This document shows positions 1 through 7,574 of a stretch of DNA of 64,000 bases, in pieces. Below the pieces are notes generated by a model. It ran no database searches. It was not told the DNA's origin and saw only the letters and a list, made by a program, of their open reading frames with translations. Position 1 is the stretch's first letter; every line of letters begins with the position of its first letter. Origin of the DNA: Cognatiluteimonas weifangensis (GTDB lineage Bacteria; Pseudomonadota; Gammaproteobacteria; Xanthomonadales; Xanthomonadaceae); NCBI RefSeq assembly GCF_003416885.1, contig NZ_QVPD01000005.1, forward strand, positions 1-64,000, written 5' to 3'. Made by a program: the position numbers and the translations under genes.

Positions 1-217
1 CATGGAGGGTCCACGACCCGACTTAAAGACAGGAGGTCGTCAGGAGGGCGCAGCACCCCCAGCCCGCCGGGCGGCGACTCCCTCCGAAGCCGATCTCCCC
101 CCAGATCAGGCCGTGCCGTTCCCCCGAGACTAGGCCGTGCTCTCCGAAATTGATCCTCGCAGGCGGAAGAAGGGTCAAAATCTTTCGCGATACAAGCAGC
201 TTGTCTGGAAACACTGC

Positions 218-724
218 ATGGCACTGGAAATCGAACGCAAATTCCTGGTCACCGACGACACCTGGCGCCCTGCCGCGCACGCGGTGACGCCGATGGCACA
301 GGGCTACCTCAACGACCTGGCCGCGATGGACAGCGGCGCGATGCGCGCCTCGGTGCGCGTGCGCATCGCCGGCGATGACGCTTTCCTCAACCTCAAGTCG
401 CGCGAATTGGGGCACACCCGGCAGGAATTCGACTATCCGATCCCGACCGCCGATGCGCGCGCGCTGCTGGCGCTGTGCGTCGGCGGCCGCATCGACAAAC
501 GCCGGCATGAAGTCATGCATGCCGGCCACCTGTGGGAAGTCGACGAGTTTCTCGGCGACAACGCCGGCCTGGTCGTGGCCGAGATCGAGCTGCAGGCCGC
601 CGACGAGGTCTTCGCCCGTCCCGCCTGGCTCGGCGCCGAGGTCACCGACATCGCGCGCTACTACAACCTCGCACTCGCCACACGCCCTTACGCGCAATGG
701 TCGCCGGCTGAAAGGACCCGGTAG
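218..724 (+). CDS. CYTH domain protein (triphosphate tunnel metalloenzyme family)
   Basis: Encodes 168 residues beginning MALEIERKFLV, which carries the ExExK signature (EIERK) that opens CYTH/TTM proteins. The family hydrolyses triphosphate-containing substrates such as inorganic tripolyphosphate in a beta-tunnel, using clustered acidic and basic residues; several such strands are visible (VRVRIAGDDAFLNLKSR, VDEFLGDNAGLVVAEIEL). The frame stays open upstream to a GTG at 137, but the family N-terminus falls exactly at the ATG at 218, so that start is chosen. The leader 1-217 contains no other gene I can support. The true substrate cannot be read from the sequence. Confidence 0.85.
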   Translation: MALEIERKFLVTDDTWRPAAHAVTPMAQGYLNDLAAMDSGAMRASVRVRIAGDDAFLNLKSRELGHTRQEFDYPIPTADARALLALCVGGRIDKRRHEVMHAGHLWEVDEFLGDNAGLVVAEIELQAADEVFARPAWLGAEVTDIARYYNLALATRPYAQWSPAERTR

Positions 725-899
725 CCGCCGAAAAGGTCTCGTAGCGTCGGCCGCGCTTGCTCCGGTGCGCTGTCCCCGATGCCTGCCTCGCCCCGGATCC
801 GGGATTGCGATGGGCGCCGCCGCAAGGGCCGCTGCCGGTGGTCGCCGCGCGCCCAGGCGAGTGCTTGAGCCGGCGTCGCGGCGACCCCATAGTCCGGTC

Positions 900-1580
900 A
901 TGCGCATCGACATCTGGTCCGACGTGGTCTGCCCCTGGTGCTGGATCGGCAAGCACCGCTTGCGCGCCGCGCTGGCGCGCCTGGGCGAGGCCGGCCGCAA
1001 CGCCGAGATCCACTGGCACGCCTTCCTGCTCGATCCCGACGCCGGCGACACGCCGGTGCCGCTGCGCGAGGCCTATGCGCGCAAGTTCGGTGGCGCCGAG
1101 CGCACCGAGCAACTCCTGCGCCGGACCCAGGACACCGGTCGCGCCGAAGGCCTGCCGTTCGACTTCGACCGCGGCCAGGTCCGCGTGAGCACGCTCAAGG
1201 CGCACCGGCTGTTGTGGCTGGCCGCGCGCGAAGGCGATGCCGACGCGGTCGGCGAAGCGCTGTTCCGCGCCCACTTCGCCGAAGGCCGCAACCTCGCCGA
1301 GGCGTCGACCCTGGTCGCTGCCGGCGCCGCGGGCGGGCTGCCGGAGGCGCGCGTGCATGCGCTGCTGGCGGGCGGCGAGGGCCTGGCCGAAGTCCGCGCG
1401 CAGATCGCGCAGGCGCAGCAGCTGGGCATCCGCGCGGTGCCCAGTTTCGTGATCGACGGCCGCGTGCTGGTGCAGGGCGCGCAGCCGCCGGAGGCGTTCC
1501 TGCAGGCGTTCGCGCAGGCCGGTGTCGGCGCCGCTGCGGAACCGGCCGCGGCGGCCTGCGGCGTGGACGGCTGCAGCTGA
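900..1580 (+). CDS. DsbA-family (FrnE-like) thioredoxin-fold oxidoreductase
   Basis: A 226-residue protein starting MRIDIWSDVVCPWCWIG. The CPWC motif within the first 15 residues, an all-helical insertion, and a cis-Pro loop (AVPSFVIDG, about residues 179-187) are the hallmarks of the FrnE/2-hydroxychromene-2-carboxylate isomerase-like branch of DsbA. There is no signal peptide, so it is likely cytoplasmic. Members catalyse thiol-disulfide exchange. The C-terminus carries two extra cysteines (ACGVDGCS), which could form a second redox pair or bind metal. No clear Shine-Dalgarno sequence precedes the ATG. Confidence 0.85.
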   Translation: MRIDIWSDVVCPWCWIGKHRLRAALARLGEAGRNAEIHWHAFLLDPDAGDTPVPLREAYARKFGGAERTEQLLRRTQDTGRAEGLPFDFDRGQVRVSTLKAHRLLWLAAREGDADAVGEALFRAHFAEGRNLAEASTLVAAGAAGGLPEARVHALLAGGEGLAEVRAQIAQAQQLGIRAVPSFVIDGRVLVQGAQPPEAFLQAFAQAGVGAAAEPAAAACGVDGCS

Positions 1581-1756
1581 GACGGGAGTCGGCGCACGCC
1601 AGGCGTGTCGCGGGATGGCCTGGCAGCGTCTCCGCGCGTTCACGCGGGCGCGACCGGCACGGTCGGCAGGCCGGGGCCGGGGCCGCTTACGCCCGGCCGC
1701 GCAACTGCGCGACAATGCCGCCCCGGCGCAGGGCGCCGCGCCTGGAGATTTTCCGC

Positions 1757-2755
1757 ATGCTCGTGATCGGCATCGCCGGCACCGAACTCGCCGCGCAGGA
1801 ACGCGACTGGCTGCAGCACGACGCCTGCGCCGGAGTGATCCTGTTCGCGCGCAACTTCGCCTCGCGCGCGCAGGTGGCGGAACTCGCGCAGGCGATCCGC
1901 GAAGCCGCGCCGCGGCCGCAACTGGTTTGCGTGGACCAGGAAGGCGGCCGCGTGCAGCGCTTTCGCGACGGCTACAGCGCGCTGCCGTCGCTGCAGGGTT
2001 TCGGCCGCCTGTACGCGACCGATCCGGCTGCCGCGCTGGAACTGGCGCAGGAGCACGCCTGGCTGATGGCCAGCGAGATCCGCGCCAGCGGCGTGGACCT
2101 GAGCTTCGCCCCGGTGGTCGACCTGGGCCGCGGCAACCGCGCCATCGGCGATCGCGCCTTTGCCGAGGATCCACAGGTCGTCGCCGCGTTCACCCGCGCC
2201 TACGTGCACGGCATGCACGCCGCCGGCATGGCCGCCACGCTCAAGCACTTCCCCGGCCACGGCTCGGTGCCGGAGGACACGCACGTGGACACCGCGATCG
2301 ACGCGCGCACGCTCGAGGAAATCCGCGCCCTCGACCTCGTGCCCTTCGTCGCCGGGATCGAGGCCAAGGCCGACGCGGTGATGATGGCGCACGTGGTCTA
2401 TCCGCGGGTCGCGCCGGAACCGGCCGGCTATTCGCGACGCTGGATCGGGGAGATCCTGCGCGGCGAGCTGGGGTTCCGCGGCGTGGTGTTTTCCGACGAC
2501 ATCGGCATGGCCGCGGCGTTCTCCGCCGGCGGGGTCAAGGCGCGGATCGACGCCCACCTGGACGCCGGCTGCGACGTGGTGCTGGTGTGCCATCCGCAAC
2601 TGGTGGAAGAATCGCTGGCCGCGATCGCCGGCCGCACCCTCAACACCGCCGCGCTGGTCGGCCTGATCGGCCGCGGCGCGATGGGCTGGGACGGACTGCT
2701 GGCGCAGGCCCGTTACGGCGCCGCGCAGGCGCGCCTGTCCGGAGGCCTGGCATGA
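1757..2755 (+). CDS. nagZ: Beta-N-acetylhexosaminidase NagZ
   Basis: A 332-residue glycoside hydrolase family 3 protein of the single-domain cytoplasmic type. It removes N-acetylglucosamine from anhydro-muropeptides in peptidoglycan recycling. The flexible catalytic loop KHFPGHGSVPEDTH (about residues 161-174) and the nucleophile motif FSDDIGMAAA (about 245-254) are intact. The ATG at 1757 gives the usual NagZ N-terminus (MLVIGIAGTEL). The stop codon overlaps the next start (ATGA at 2752-2755), implying translational coupling to the purine salvage gene. Confidence 0.95.
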   Translation: MLVIGIAGTELAAQERDWLQHDACAGVILFARNFASRAQVAELAQAIREAAPRPQLVCVDQEGGRVQRFRDGYSALPSLQGFGRLYATDPAAALELAQEHAWLMASEIRASGVDLSFAPVVDLGRGNRAIGDRAFAEDPQVVAAFTRAYVHGMHAAGMAATLKHFPGHGSVPEDTHVDTAIDARTLEEIRALDLVPFVAGIEAKADAVMMAHVVYPRVAPEPAGYSRRWIGEILRGELGFRGVVFSDDIGMAAAFSAGGVKARIDAHLDAGCDVVLVCHPQLVEESLAAIAGRTLNTAALVGLIGRGAMGWDGLLAQARYGAAQARLSGGLA

Positions 2756-3309
2756 GCGCGGTGCCGGAGCTGGCCACGGCGCTGGCCAATGCCGACATCG
2801 TCCACGACCACACCGCGATCGAGCGCGCGATCGCGCGCATGGCCGCGCGCATCCGCAACGACTACGCCGGCAGCGTGCCGGTGTACCTGACGGTGATGCA
2901 CGGCGGGCTGCCGTTCGCCGGGCAACTGGCGCTGGCGCTGGGCGCGCGCGGGCTCGACCTGCAGTTCGACTACCTGCACGCCACCCGCTACCGCGGCGCC
3001 ACCTCTGGCGGCACGCTGGTGTGGAAGCACCGTCCGGAAACGCCGCTGCGCGGCCGCCGCGTGCTGCTGGTCGACGACATCCTCGACGAGGGCCACACCC
3101 TGGCCACGGTGCGCGCCTGGTGCCTGCAGCAGGGCGCGCGCGAGGTGCGCATCGCCGCGCTCACGGTCAAGCGCCACGACCGCTGCGTGCCCGGCCTGGT
3201 CGCCGACTATGCCGGCCTGGAGGTGCCCGACCGCTACGTGTTCGGTTACGGCATGGACTATCACGAACAGGGCCGCAACCTGCCCGCGATCTATGCCTTG
3301 CGGGACTGA
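2752..3309 (+). CDS. hpt: Hypoxanthine-guanine phosphoribosyltransferase
   Basis: A 185-residue type I phosphoribosyltransferase. It transfers phosphoribose from PRPP to hypoxanthine/guanine for purine salvage. The PRPP-binding signature VLLVDDILDEGHTL (about residues 103-116) is complete. It overlaps nagZ by four bases and is followed about 100 bp later by a purine nucleoside phosphorylase gene, so the three genes pair cell-wall recycling with purine salvage, an order I know from other xanthomonads and pseudomonads. Confidence 0.9.
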   Translation: MSAVPELATALANADIVHDHTAIERAIARMAARIRNDYAGSVPVYLTVMHGGLPFAGQLALALGARGLDLQFDYLHATRYRGATSGGTLVWKHRPETPLRGRRVLLVDDILDEGHTLATVRAWCLQQGAREVRIAALTVKRHDRCVPGLVADYAGLEVPDRYVFGYGMDYHEQGRNLPAIYALRD

Positions 3310-3411
3310 CCTCGCGGTCGCCGCCGCGGGCGCACCCGGCAGGCGGCGGGGAATGACGAATCTGCGCGGCTGCAAGCCGCAGGCCCGCAACGCGACCGCA
3401 CAGGAGTCGAC

Positions 3412-4191
3412 ATGAGTCAACCGCATCCGGCGATCGACCTGGCCGTCATCGGCGGCACCGGCGTCTACGCCCTGGCCGAGCTCGCCGATGTCCGCACCGA
3501 GCTGCCCGGTACCCCTTATGGCGCGCCGTCCGGACCGCTGCGGATCGGTGCCCTCGGCGGTCGCCGCGTCGCTTTCCTCGCCCGCCACGGCGAGCGCCAC
3601 AGCGTGCCGCCGCACCGCATCAACTACCGCGCCAACCTCGCCGCGCTGCAGCAGGCCGGCGCCACGCGCGTGCTCGCGCTCAACACCGTCGGCGGCATCG
3701 CGCCCGCTTACGCCCCACGCGTGCTCGGCTGTCCCGACCAGCTGATCGACTACACCTGGGGTCGCATCTCCACGCTGTGCGAGGGCGATGCCGAAGATGG
3801 CCGCGGGGGCGCGGTGCTGCACGTGGATTTCGGCGAACCATACACGCCGTCGCTGCGCGCGCAGCTGCTGGCCGCGGCGGCACACGCCGGCGTCGCCGTG
3901 GTCGACGGCGGCTGCTACGGCGCCACCCAGGGGCCGCGCCTGGAGACGCGCGCGGAAATCGCGCGCCTGCGCCGCGACGGCTGCGACCTGGTCGGCATGA
4001 CCGGCATGCCCGAAGCCGGCCTGGCGCGCGAGCTCGGCCTGGACTACGCCTGCCTGGCGATCGTCGCCAACTGGGCCGCCGGCGCCGGGCCAGATCCGGA
4101 CGCGACCATCACCTTCGACGAGGTGCTCGGCAATGTCGCCGCGGCCAGCGCCGGCGTGTCGCGGATCATCGCCGCGCTGCTGGCGGGGTGA
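3412..4191 (+). CDS. mtnP: S-methyl-5'-thioinosine phosphorylase (MTAP family)
   Basis: A 259-residue purine nucleoside phosphorylase of the MTAP/PNP type II family. Motifs seen are GGTGVYAL, FLARHGERHSVPPHRINYRA, NTVGGI, GATQGPRLETRAEI and VGMTGMPEA. In Pseudomonas the gene at this position relative to nagZ prefers methylthioinosine over methylthioadenosine; that specificity is inferred from position here. The start ATG has a good ribosome-binding site (AGGAG six bases upstream). Confidence 0.85.
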   Translation: MSQPHPAIDLAVIGGTGVYALAELADVRTELPGTPYGAPSGPLRIGALGGRRVAFLARHGERHSVPPHRINYRANLAALQQAGATRVLALNTVGGIAPAYAPRVLGCPDQLIDYTWGRISTLCEGDAEDGRGGAVLHVDFGEPYTPSLRAQLLAAAAHAGVAVVDGGCYGATQGPRLETRAEIARLRRDGCDLVGMTGMPEAGLARELGLDYACLAIVANWAAGAGPDPDATITFDEVLGNVAAASAGVSRIIAALLAG

Positions 4192-4221
4192 TTGCCAGCG
4201 CCCCGGCAGCTTTTGCATACT
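4192..4221 (+). promoter_or_regulatory. Candidate sigma-70 promoter of the cold-shock gene
   Basis: TTGCCA (4192-4197) and CATACT (4216-4221) are separated by 18 bases, with a TG just upstream of the -10. This would give an mRNA leader of about 60-65 nt before cspA, typical of cold-shock genes. It overlaps the end of the preceding gene. The assignment is by eye only. Confidence 0.4.
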
Positions 4222-4290
4222 CGGCCCGTGCGCCCGGCCGCCCCACGCGCCAGCGCACGCACACCGCATCCAGACGAGGTCACCAGCGCT

Positions 4291-4497
4291 ATGCAGTACG
4301 GCACCGTGAAGTGGTTCAACGACGCCAAGGGTTTCGGTTTCATCGCGCCCGAGGACGGCAGCGCCGACGTGTTCGTGCACTATTCGGCAATCAACTCCAA
4401 GGGCTTCCGCAGCCTGCAGGAAGGCCAGCGCGTCAGCTACGAGGTCACCCAGGGTCCCAAGGGCGCCCAGGCCGCCGGCGTGCAGCCGGTCGCCTGA
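4291..4497 (+). CDS. cspA: Cold-shock protein, CspA family
   Basis: A 68-residue single cold-shock domain. Both nucleic-acid binding motifs are present: KGFGFI (RNP1) and VFVHYSAI (RNP2). It binds single-stranded RNA and DNA as an RNA chaperone. The size is normal for the family. It is monocistronic by appearance: it has its own candidate promoter upstream and a strong intrinsic terminator starting 23 bases after the stop. Confidence 0.97.
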   Translation: MQYGTVKWFNDAKGFGFIAPEDGSADVFVHYSAINSKGFRSLQEGQRVSYEVTQGPKGAQAAGVQPVA

Positions 4498-4520
4498 GCC
4501 GGCGCGATCCCCGCTTCCAG

Positions 4521-4544
4521 GCCCCGCTACGGCGGGGCTTTTTT
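4521..4544 (+). terminator. Rho-independent terminator after cspA
   Basis: A GCCCCGC/GCGGGGC stem with a short TACG-type loop is followed by a run of six T (4539-4544). It ends the cspA transcript and separates it from the repeat block that follows. Confidence 0.9.
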
Positions 4545-4573
4545 GTGGCTCTTCTTCCGAGTGGGGATCGCTG

Positions 4574-4938
4574 CGGAGAAACCAGTGACCCGGTCTTCGC
4601 GGAACATGCCGTCAATGCATGCTTCCGTGCGGAAGCCTCTGCAGGGGAAGCCGGCGCGCCCGGCCTGTGCAGGACCGTCGTGAATAGGTCCCTCAAGTGT
4701 GGAAACCTTTGCGGGGGAAGCCGGTGGCCCGACCTGTGCGGGACACGCCGTGAGACTTCCCTTCAAGTACGGAAGCTTCCGTGGAGGAAGCCGGCGGCCC
4801 CACCTGCGCGCGGGACACGCCGTGAGACTTCCCTTCAAGTGCGGAAGCTTCCGTGGGGGAAGCCGGTGGCCCGACCTGTGCGGGACACGCCGTGAATACG
4901 TCCTTGTAGGCTCCTCGGCGGCATCCATGCCGCCGACG
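4574..4938. repeat. Imperfect ~70-bp tandem repeat array
   Basis: Five head-to-tail copies begin near 4574, 4644, 4714, 4785 and 4856, with spacings of 70, 70, 71 and 71 bp. The shared core reads GGAAGCCGGTGGCCCGACC and then TGTGCGGGACACGCCGTGA. The third and fourth copies are nearly identical; the first is most diverged. All of 4545-5140 lacks a convincing gene: open frames across it on the minus strand only translate the repeat (recurring GRATGFP). It lies between cspA and an aidB-like gene. Its function is unknown. Confidence 0.85.
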
Positions 4939-4966
4939 GTCCCGCACAGGTCGGGCCACCGGCTTC
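4859..4966. repeat. Nested perfect inverted repeat closing the tandem array
   Basis: Bases 4859-4886 (start of the last tandem unit) are exactly reverse-complemented at 4939-4966, a 28-bp perfect arm pair. The 52-bp loop itself holds a second perfect 9-bp inverted repeat (CGGCGGCAT at 4916-4924 and ATGCCGCCG at 4927-4935) with a two-base turn. Transcribed from either strand it would fold into a long double hairpin. Confidence 0.85.
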
Positions 4967-5140
4967 TGGCAGGTGAGTTGGCGCCCGCAGAAAAAAGCCC
5001 GAAGCGATGGACTGCAAGCTCGCGCAGTCGCCCATGGCTGCCGGGTGGCGATTGCGTTCGCAACCGATTCCCGGATCCGGGCCAGAATCTTTGCGGTCGG
5101 CGGGTGCACAATCGGCAGCGGGCCACAGCGGAGGATGCCG

Positions 5141-6829
5141 ATGGCAGCCGCTACCGAGATTCCCGTCGCCGCCGGCACCGCCGCCATGGGCGATGGCGCC
5201 GACAACCAGCCGCCGGAGTTCGCTCCGCGCGACCTGTGGCGCGACGACCTGGCCCTGCGCGAGGCGCTGGCGCGCGAGGGCGCCGCTGCTTTCGCCCCGC
5301 GCATCGCCGCCTACGGCGCGCTCGCCGGCGACACGCTGTTGCGGTTCGCCGACGACGCCCACCGCGACCGCCCGCGGCTGCGCCAGTACGACCGCCGCGG
5401 CCGCCGCATCGACACGGTCGACTTCCATCCTGCCTATCACGCGGTGATGCAGGCGGCGATCGAGCACGGCGTCGCCGGCCTCTCCTGGCATGAGCCGCAA
5501 CCCGGTGCCCATGTCGCCCGCGCCGCACTCGCCTATCTGCACTACCAGGCCGAACCGGGCAGCAGCTGCCCGCTGACCATGACCCATGCCGCGGTGCCGG
5601 TGCTGCGCCGCGAGCCGGCCTTGCGCGCCTGGGCCGACAAGGCCGCCGCCCCGCACTACGACCCGCGCGCGCTGCCGATCGCCGCCAAGGCCGGCGTCAC
5701 CCTGGGCATGGGCATGACCGAGAAACAGGGCGGCAGCGACGTGCGCGCCAACACCACCGTCGCCACGCCGCTGCCCGGGCAGGATGATGTCGCGACCTAC
5801 GCGCTGCACGGGCACAAGTGGTTCCTGTCGGCGCCGATGTCCGACGGCTTCCTGGTGCTGGCGCAGGCGCCGGGCGGGTTGAGTTGCTTCCTGCTGCCGC
5901 GGCTGCTGGCCGACGGCACGCGCAACGGCCTGCGCCTGCTGCGGCTCAAGGACAAGCTCGGCGACTGGTCCAACGCCTCGTCCGAAGTCGAGTTCGATGG
6001 CGCCCGCGCCTGGCGCGTCGGCGCCGAGGGTCGCGGCATCGCCACCATCCTGGAGATGGTGATGCTAACCCGACTGGACTGCATGCTCGGTTCCGCGGGA
6101 CTGATGCGCATGGCGCTGGCGCAGGCGCTGCACCACTGCCGCCACCGCCGCGCCTTCGGCAAGCGCCTGGTCGAGCAGCCGCTGATGCGCAACGTGCTCG
6201 CCGACCTGGCGCTGGAGGCCGAGGCCGCGCTGGCGCTGTCGCTGCGGGTGGCGCGCGCGGTCGACGTCGCGCAGCGTGGCGACAGCGAGGACAGCCGGCG
6301 CGAGGCCGCCTTCGCCCGCATCGCCACCGCGATCGGCAAGTACTGGATCTGCAAGCGCGCGCCGGCGTTCGTCGGCGAGGCGCTGGAATGCCTGGGCGGC
6401 AACGGCTACGTCGAGGAATCGCTCCTGGCACGACTGTACCGGCAGGCGCCGCTCAACTCGGTCTGGGAAGGCAGCGGCAACATCCAGTGCCTGGACGTGC
6501 TGCGCGCGCTGGCGCGCGAACCGGAGACCGGCGCCGCGCTGCTGGCCGAACTCGAGGCGGCCGGCGGCCTGCATCCGCTGCTCGACGACGCGACCGCGGC
6601 GTTGCGCGCGGCGCTGGCCGGATCCGCCTGCGCCGAGGGCGCGGCGCGGCGGCTGGTCGGGCAGCTGGCGCTGGCGCTGGCGGCGGCCACGCTGCTGCGC
6701 GCGGGCAGCCCGCTGGCCGACGCCTATTGCCGCAGCCGGCTTGCCGGCGGCGCCGGGCCGCTGTTCGGCGTCTTGCCGGACGAGGTTGCGTGCGACGCCA
6801 TCCTCGCCCGCGCCTTGCCGGTGGCATAG
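5141..6829 (+). CDS. aidB: AidB-like acyl-CoA dehydrogenase (isovaleryl-CoA dehydrogenase type)
   Basis: A 562-residue flavoprotein that lines up along its whole length with E. coli AidB, for example GMGMTEKQGGSDVRANTT, GHKWFLSAPMSDGFLVLAQA, RLKDKLGDWSNASSEVEF and NSVWEGSGNIQCLDVLRAL. AidB is a FAD-containing, DNA-binding member of the acyl-CoA dehydrogenases induced by alkylation stress; its physiological substrate is unclear. Two ATGs compete, at 5135 and 5141. The second is chosen because GGAGG at 5130-5134 is six bases away from it but touches the first. No ada-like gene is adjacent, so a role in alkylation response is only by homology. Confidence 0.88.
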   Translation: MAAATEIPVAAGTAAMGDGADNQPPEFAPRDLWRDDLALREALAREGAAAFAPRIAAYGALAGDTLLRFADDAHRDRPRLRQYDRRGRRIDTVDFHPAYHAVMQAAIEHGVAGLSWHEPQPGAHVARAALAYLHYQAEPGSSCPLTMTHAAVPVLRREPALRAWADKAAAPHYDPRALPIAAKAGVTLGMGMTEKQGGSDVRANTTVATPLPGQDDVATYALHGHKWFLSAPMSDGFLVLAQAPGGLSCFLLPRLLADGTRNGLRLLRLKDKLGDWSNASSEVEFDGARAWRVGAEGRGIATILEMVMLTRLDCMLGSAGLMRMALAQALHHCRHRRAFGKRLVEQPLMRNVLADLALEAEAALALSLRVARAVDVAQRGDSEDSRREAAFARIATAIGKYWICKRAPAFVGEALECLGGNGYVEESLLARLYRQAPLNSVWEGSGNIQCLDVLRALAREPETGAALLAELEAAGGLHPLLDDATAALRAALAGSACAEGAARRLVGQLALALAAATLLRAGSPLADAYCRSRLAGGAGPLFGVLPDEVACDAILARALPVA

Positions 6830-6872
6830 CCGCTCCCGGCGCAGCCCGGCGCGCAGCCGGGGCGATGCCGGC

Positions 6873-7526
6873 TCAGGCCGCCGCGGCGGCGACCGACGCC
6901 GCCAGCAGCAGCTGCGCAGCGTAGTAGAGCGGCAGCCCCCAGGCGCGGTTGGCGAAGCCGGGCGCAACGAAACGGTCGCGCGCGACCGCCAGGTCGGACG
7001 CGGCGAAGGCCACCGCGCCAACCGCGGGTAACCACGTCCCCGCGGCCGCACTGGCGGCGATCGCGAGCGCGCCCATGGCGACGATGGCCAGCACGTAGGC
7101 GCTCACCGCGATCCGGTAGAACGGCGTCGACAGATGCCGCCACAGCCACGCCAGCACGCCGCCACCGAAGCCGCCCATCGCCGCCAGCGCCGCCGCCAGC
7201 AGCACCGGATCCGACGGCCGTTGCGCGAACGCCAGCGCGAAGGCGACGTGCGCCAGCAGGAAGCTGGCGAGGCCGGCCAGGAACCGGCGGCTTTGCCGCG
7301 ACAGCAGCAACGCGTCGCCGATCCAGCTCAGTGCCAGCGCCACCAGGACCCAGCGGCCGTACGCCGAGGTCGTGGCGCCGGACTGCAGCGCGACGACCAC
7401 GAACGCGCTGCTGGCCAGGAGCTTGAAGCTCGCCCGACCGAGCAACGACTGGCGCCACTCGGCCGCGAGCAGCGCCGCGCACGCCAGCAGGCACACGATC
7501 GCTGCGATTGCCGTGGCGGTGGCCAT
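6873..7526 (-). CDS. YhhN-family integral membrane protein (lysoplasmalogenase-like)
   Basis: A 217-residue protein made almost entirely of hydrophobic helices (about seven to eight membrane spans). Conserved motifs are SWIGDALLL (about residue 68) and FAASDLAVARDRF (about 174), matching the aspartates of the YhhN/TMEM86 family. Animal TMEM86B hydrolyses lysoplasmalogen; the bacterial substrate is uncertain. It lies 48 bases downstream of the ABC transporter gene on the same strand and may be cotranscribed. Confidence 0.8.
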   Translation of the reverse strand: MATATAIAAIVCLLACAALLAAEWRQSLLGRASFKLLASSAFVVVALQSGATTSAYGRWVLVALALSWIGDALLLSRQSRRFLAGLASFLLAHVAFALAFAQRPSDPVLLAAALAAMGGFGGGVLAWLWRHLSTPFYRIAVSAYVLAIVAMGALAIAASAAAGTWLPAVGAVAFAASDLAVARDRFVAPGFANRAWGLPLYYAAQLLLAASVAAAAA

Positions 7527-7574
7527 GCGTTCTCCCGTGCACCGTTGCCGGAACGCGCCGCGCGGCCGGTGCGC

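Noticed and set aside
1..3. Possible minus-strand ATG at the very left edge
   Set aside because: Only the start codon would be in the window and no ribosome-binding site precedes it, so a gene cannot be supported.
95..145. Short direct repeats (AGGCCGTGC) before the CYTH gene
   Set aside because: Only two nine-base copies, expected by chance in GC-rich DNA; no further structure or motif.
4574..4938. The repeat block as a CRISPR array
   Set aside because: The whole 70-bp unit is repeated with drift; there is no alternation of constant repeats and unique spacers, and no cas genes are nearby.
4527..5304. Minus-strand open frames through the repeat block encoding repeated GRATGFP-like peptides
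   Set aside because: They have no ribosome-binding site or domain and simply translate the ~70-bp repeat; they also run into the aidB-like gene in antisense.
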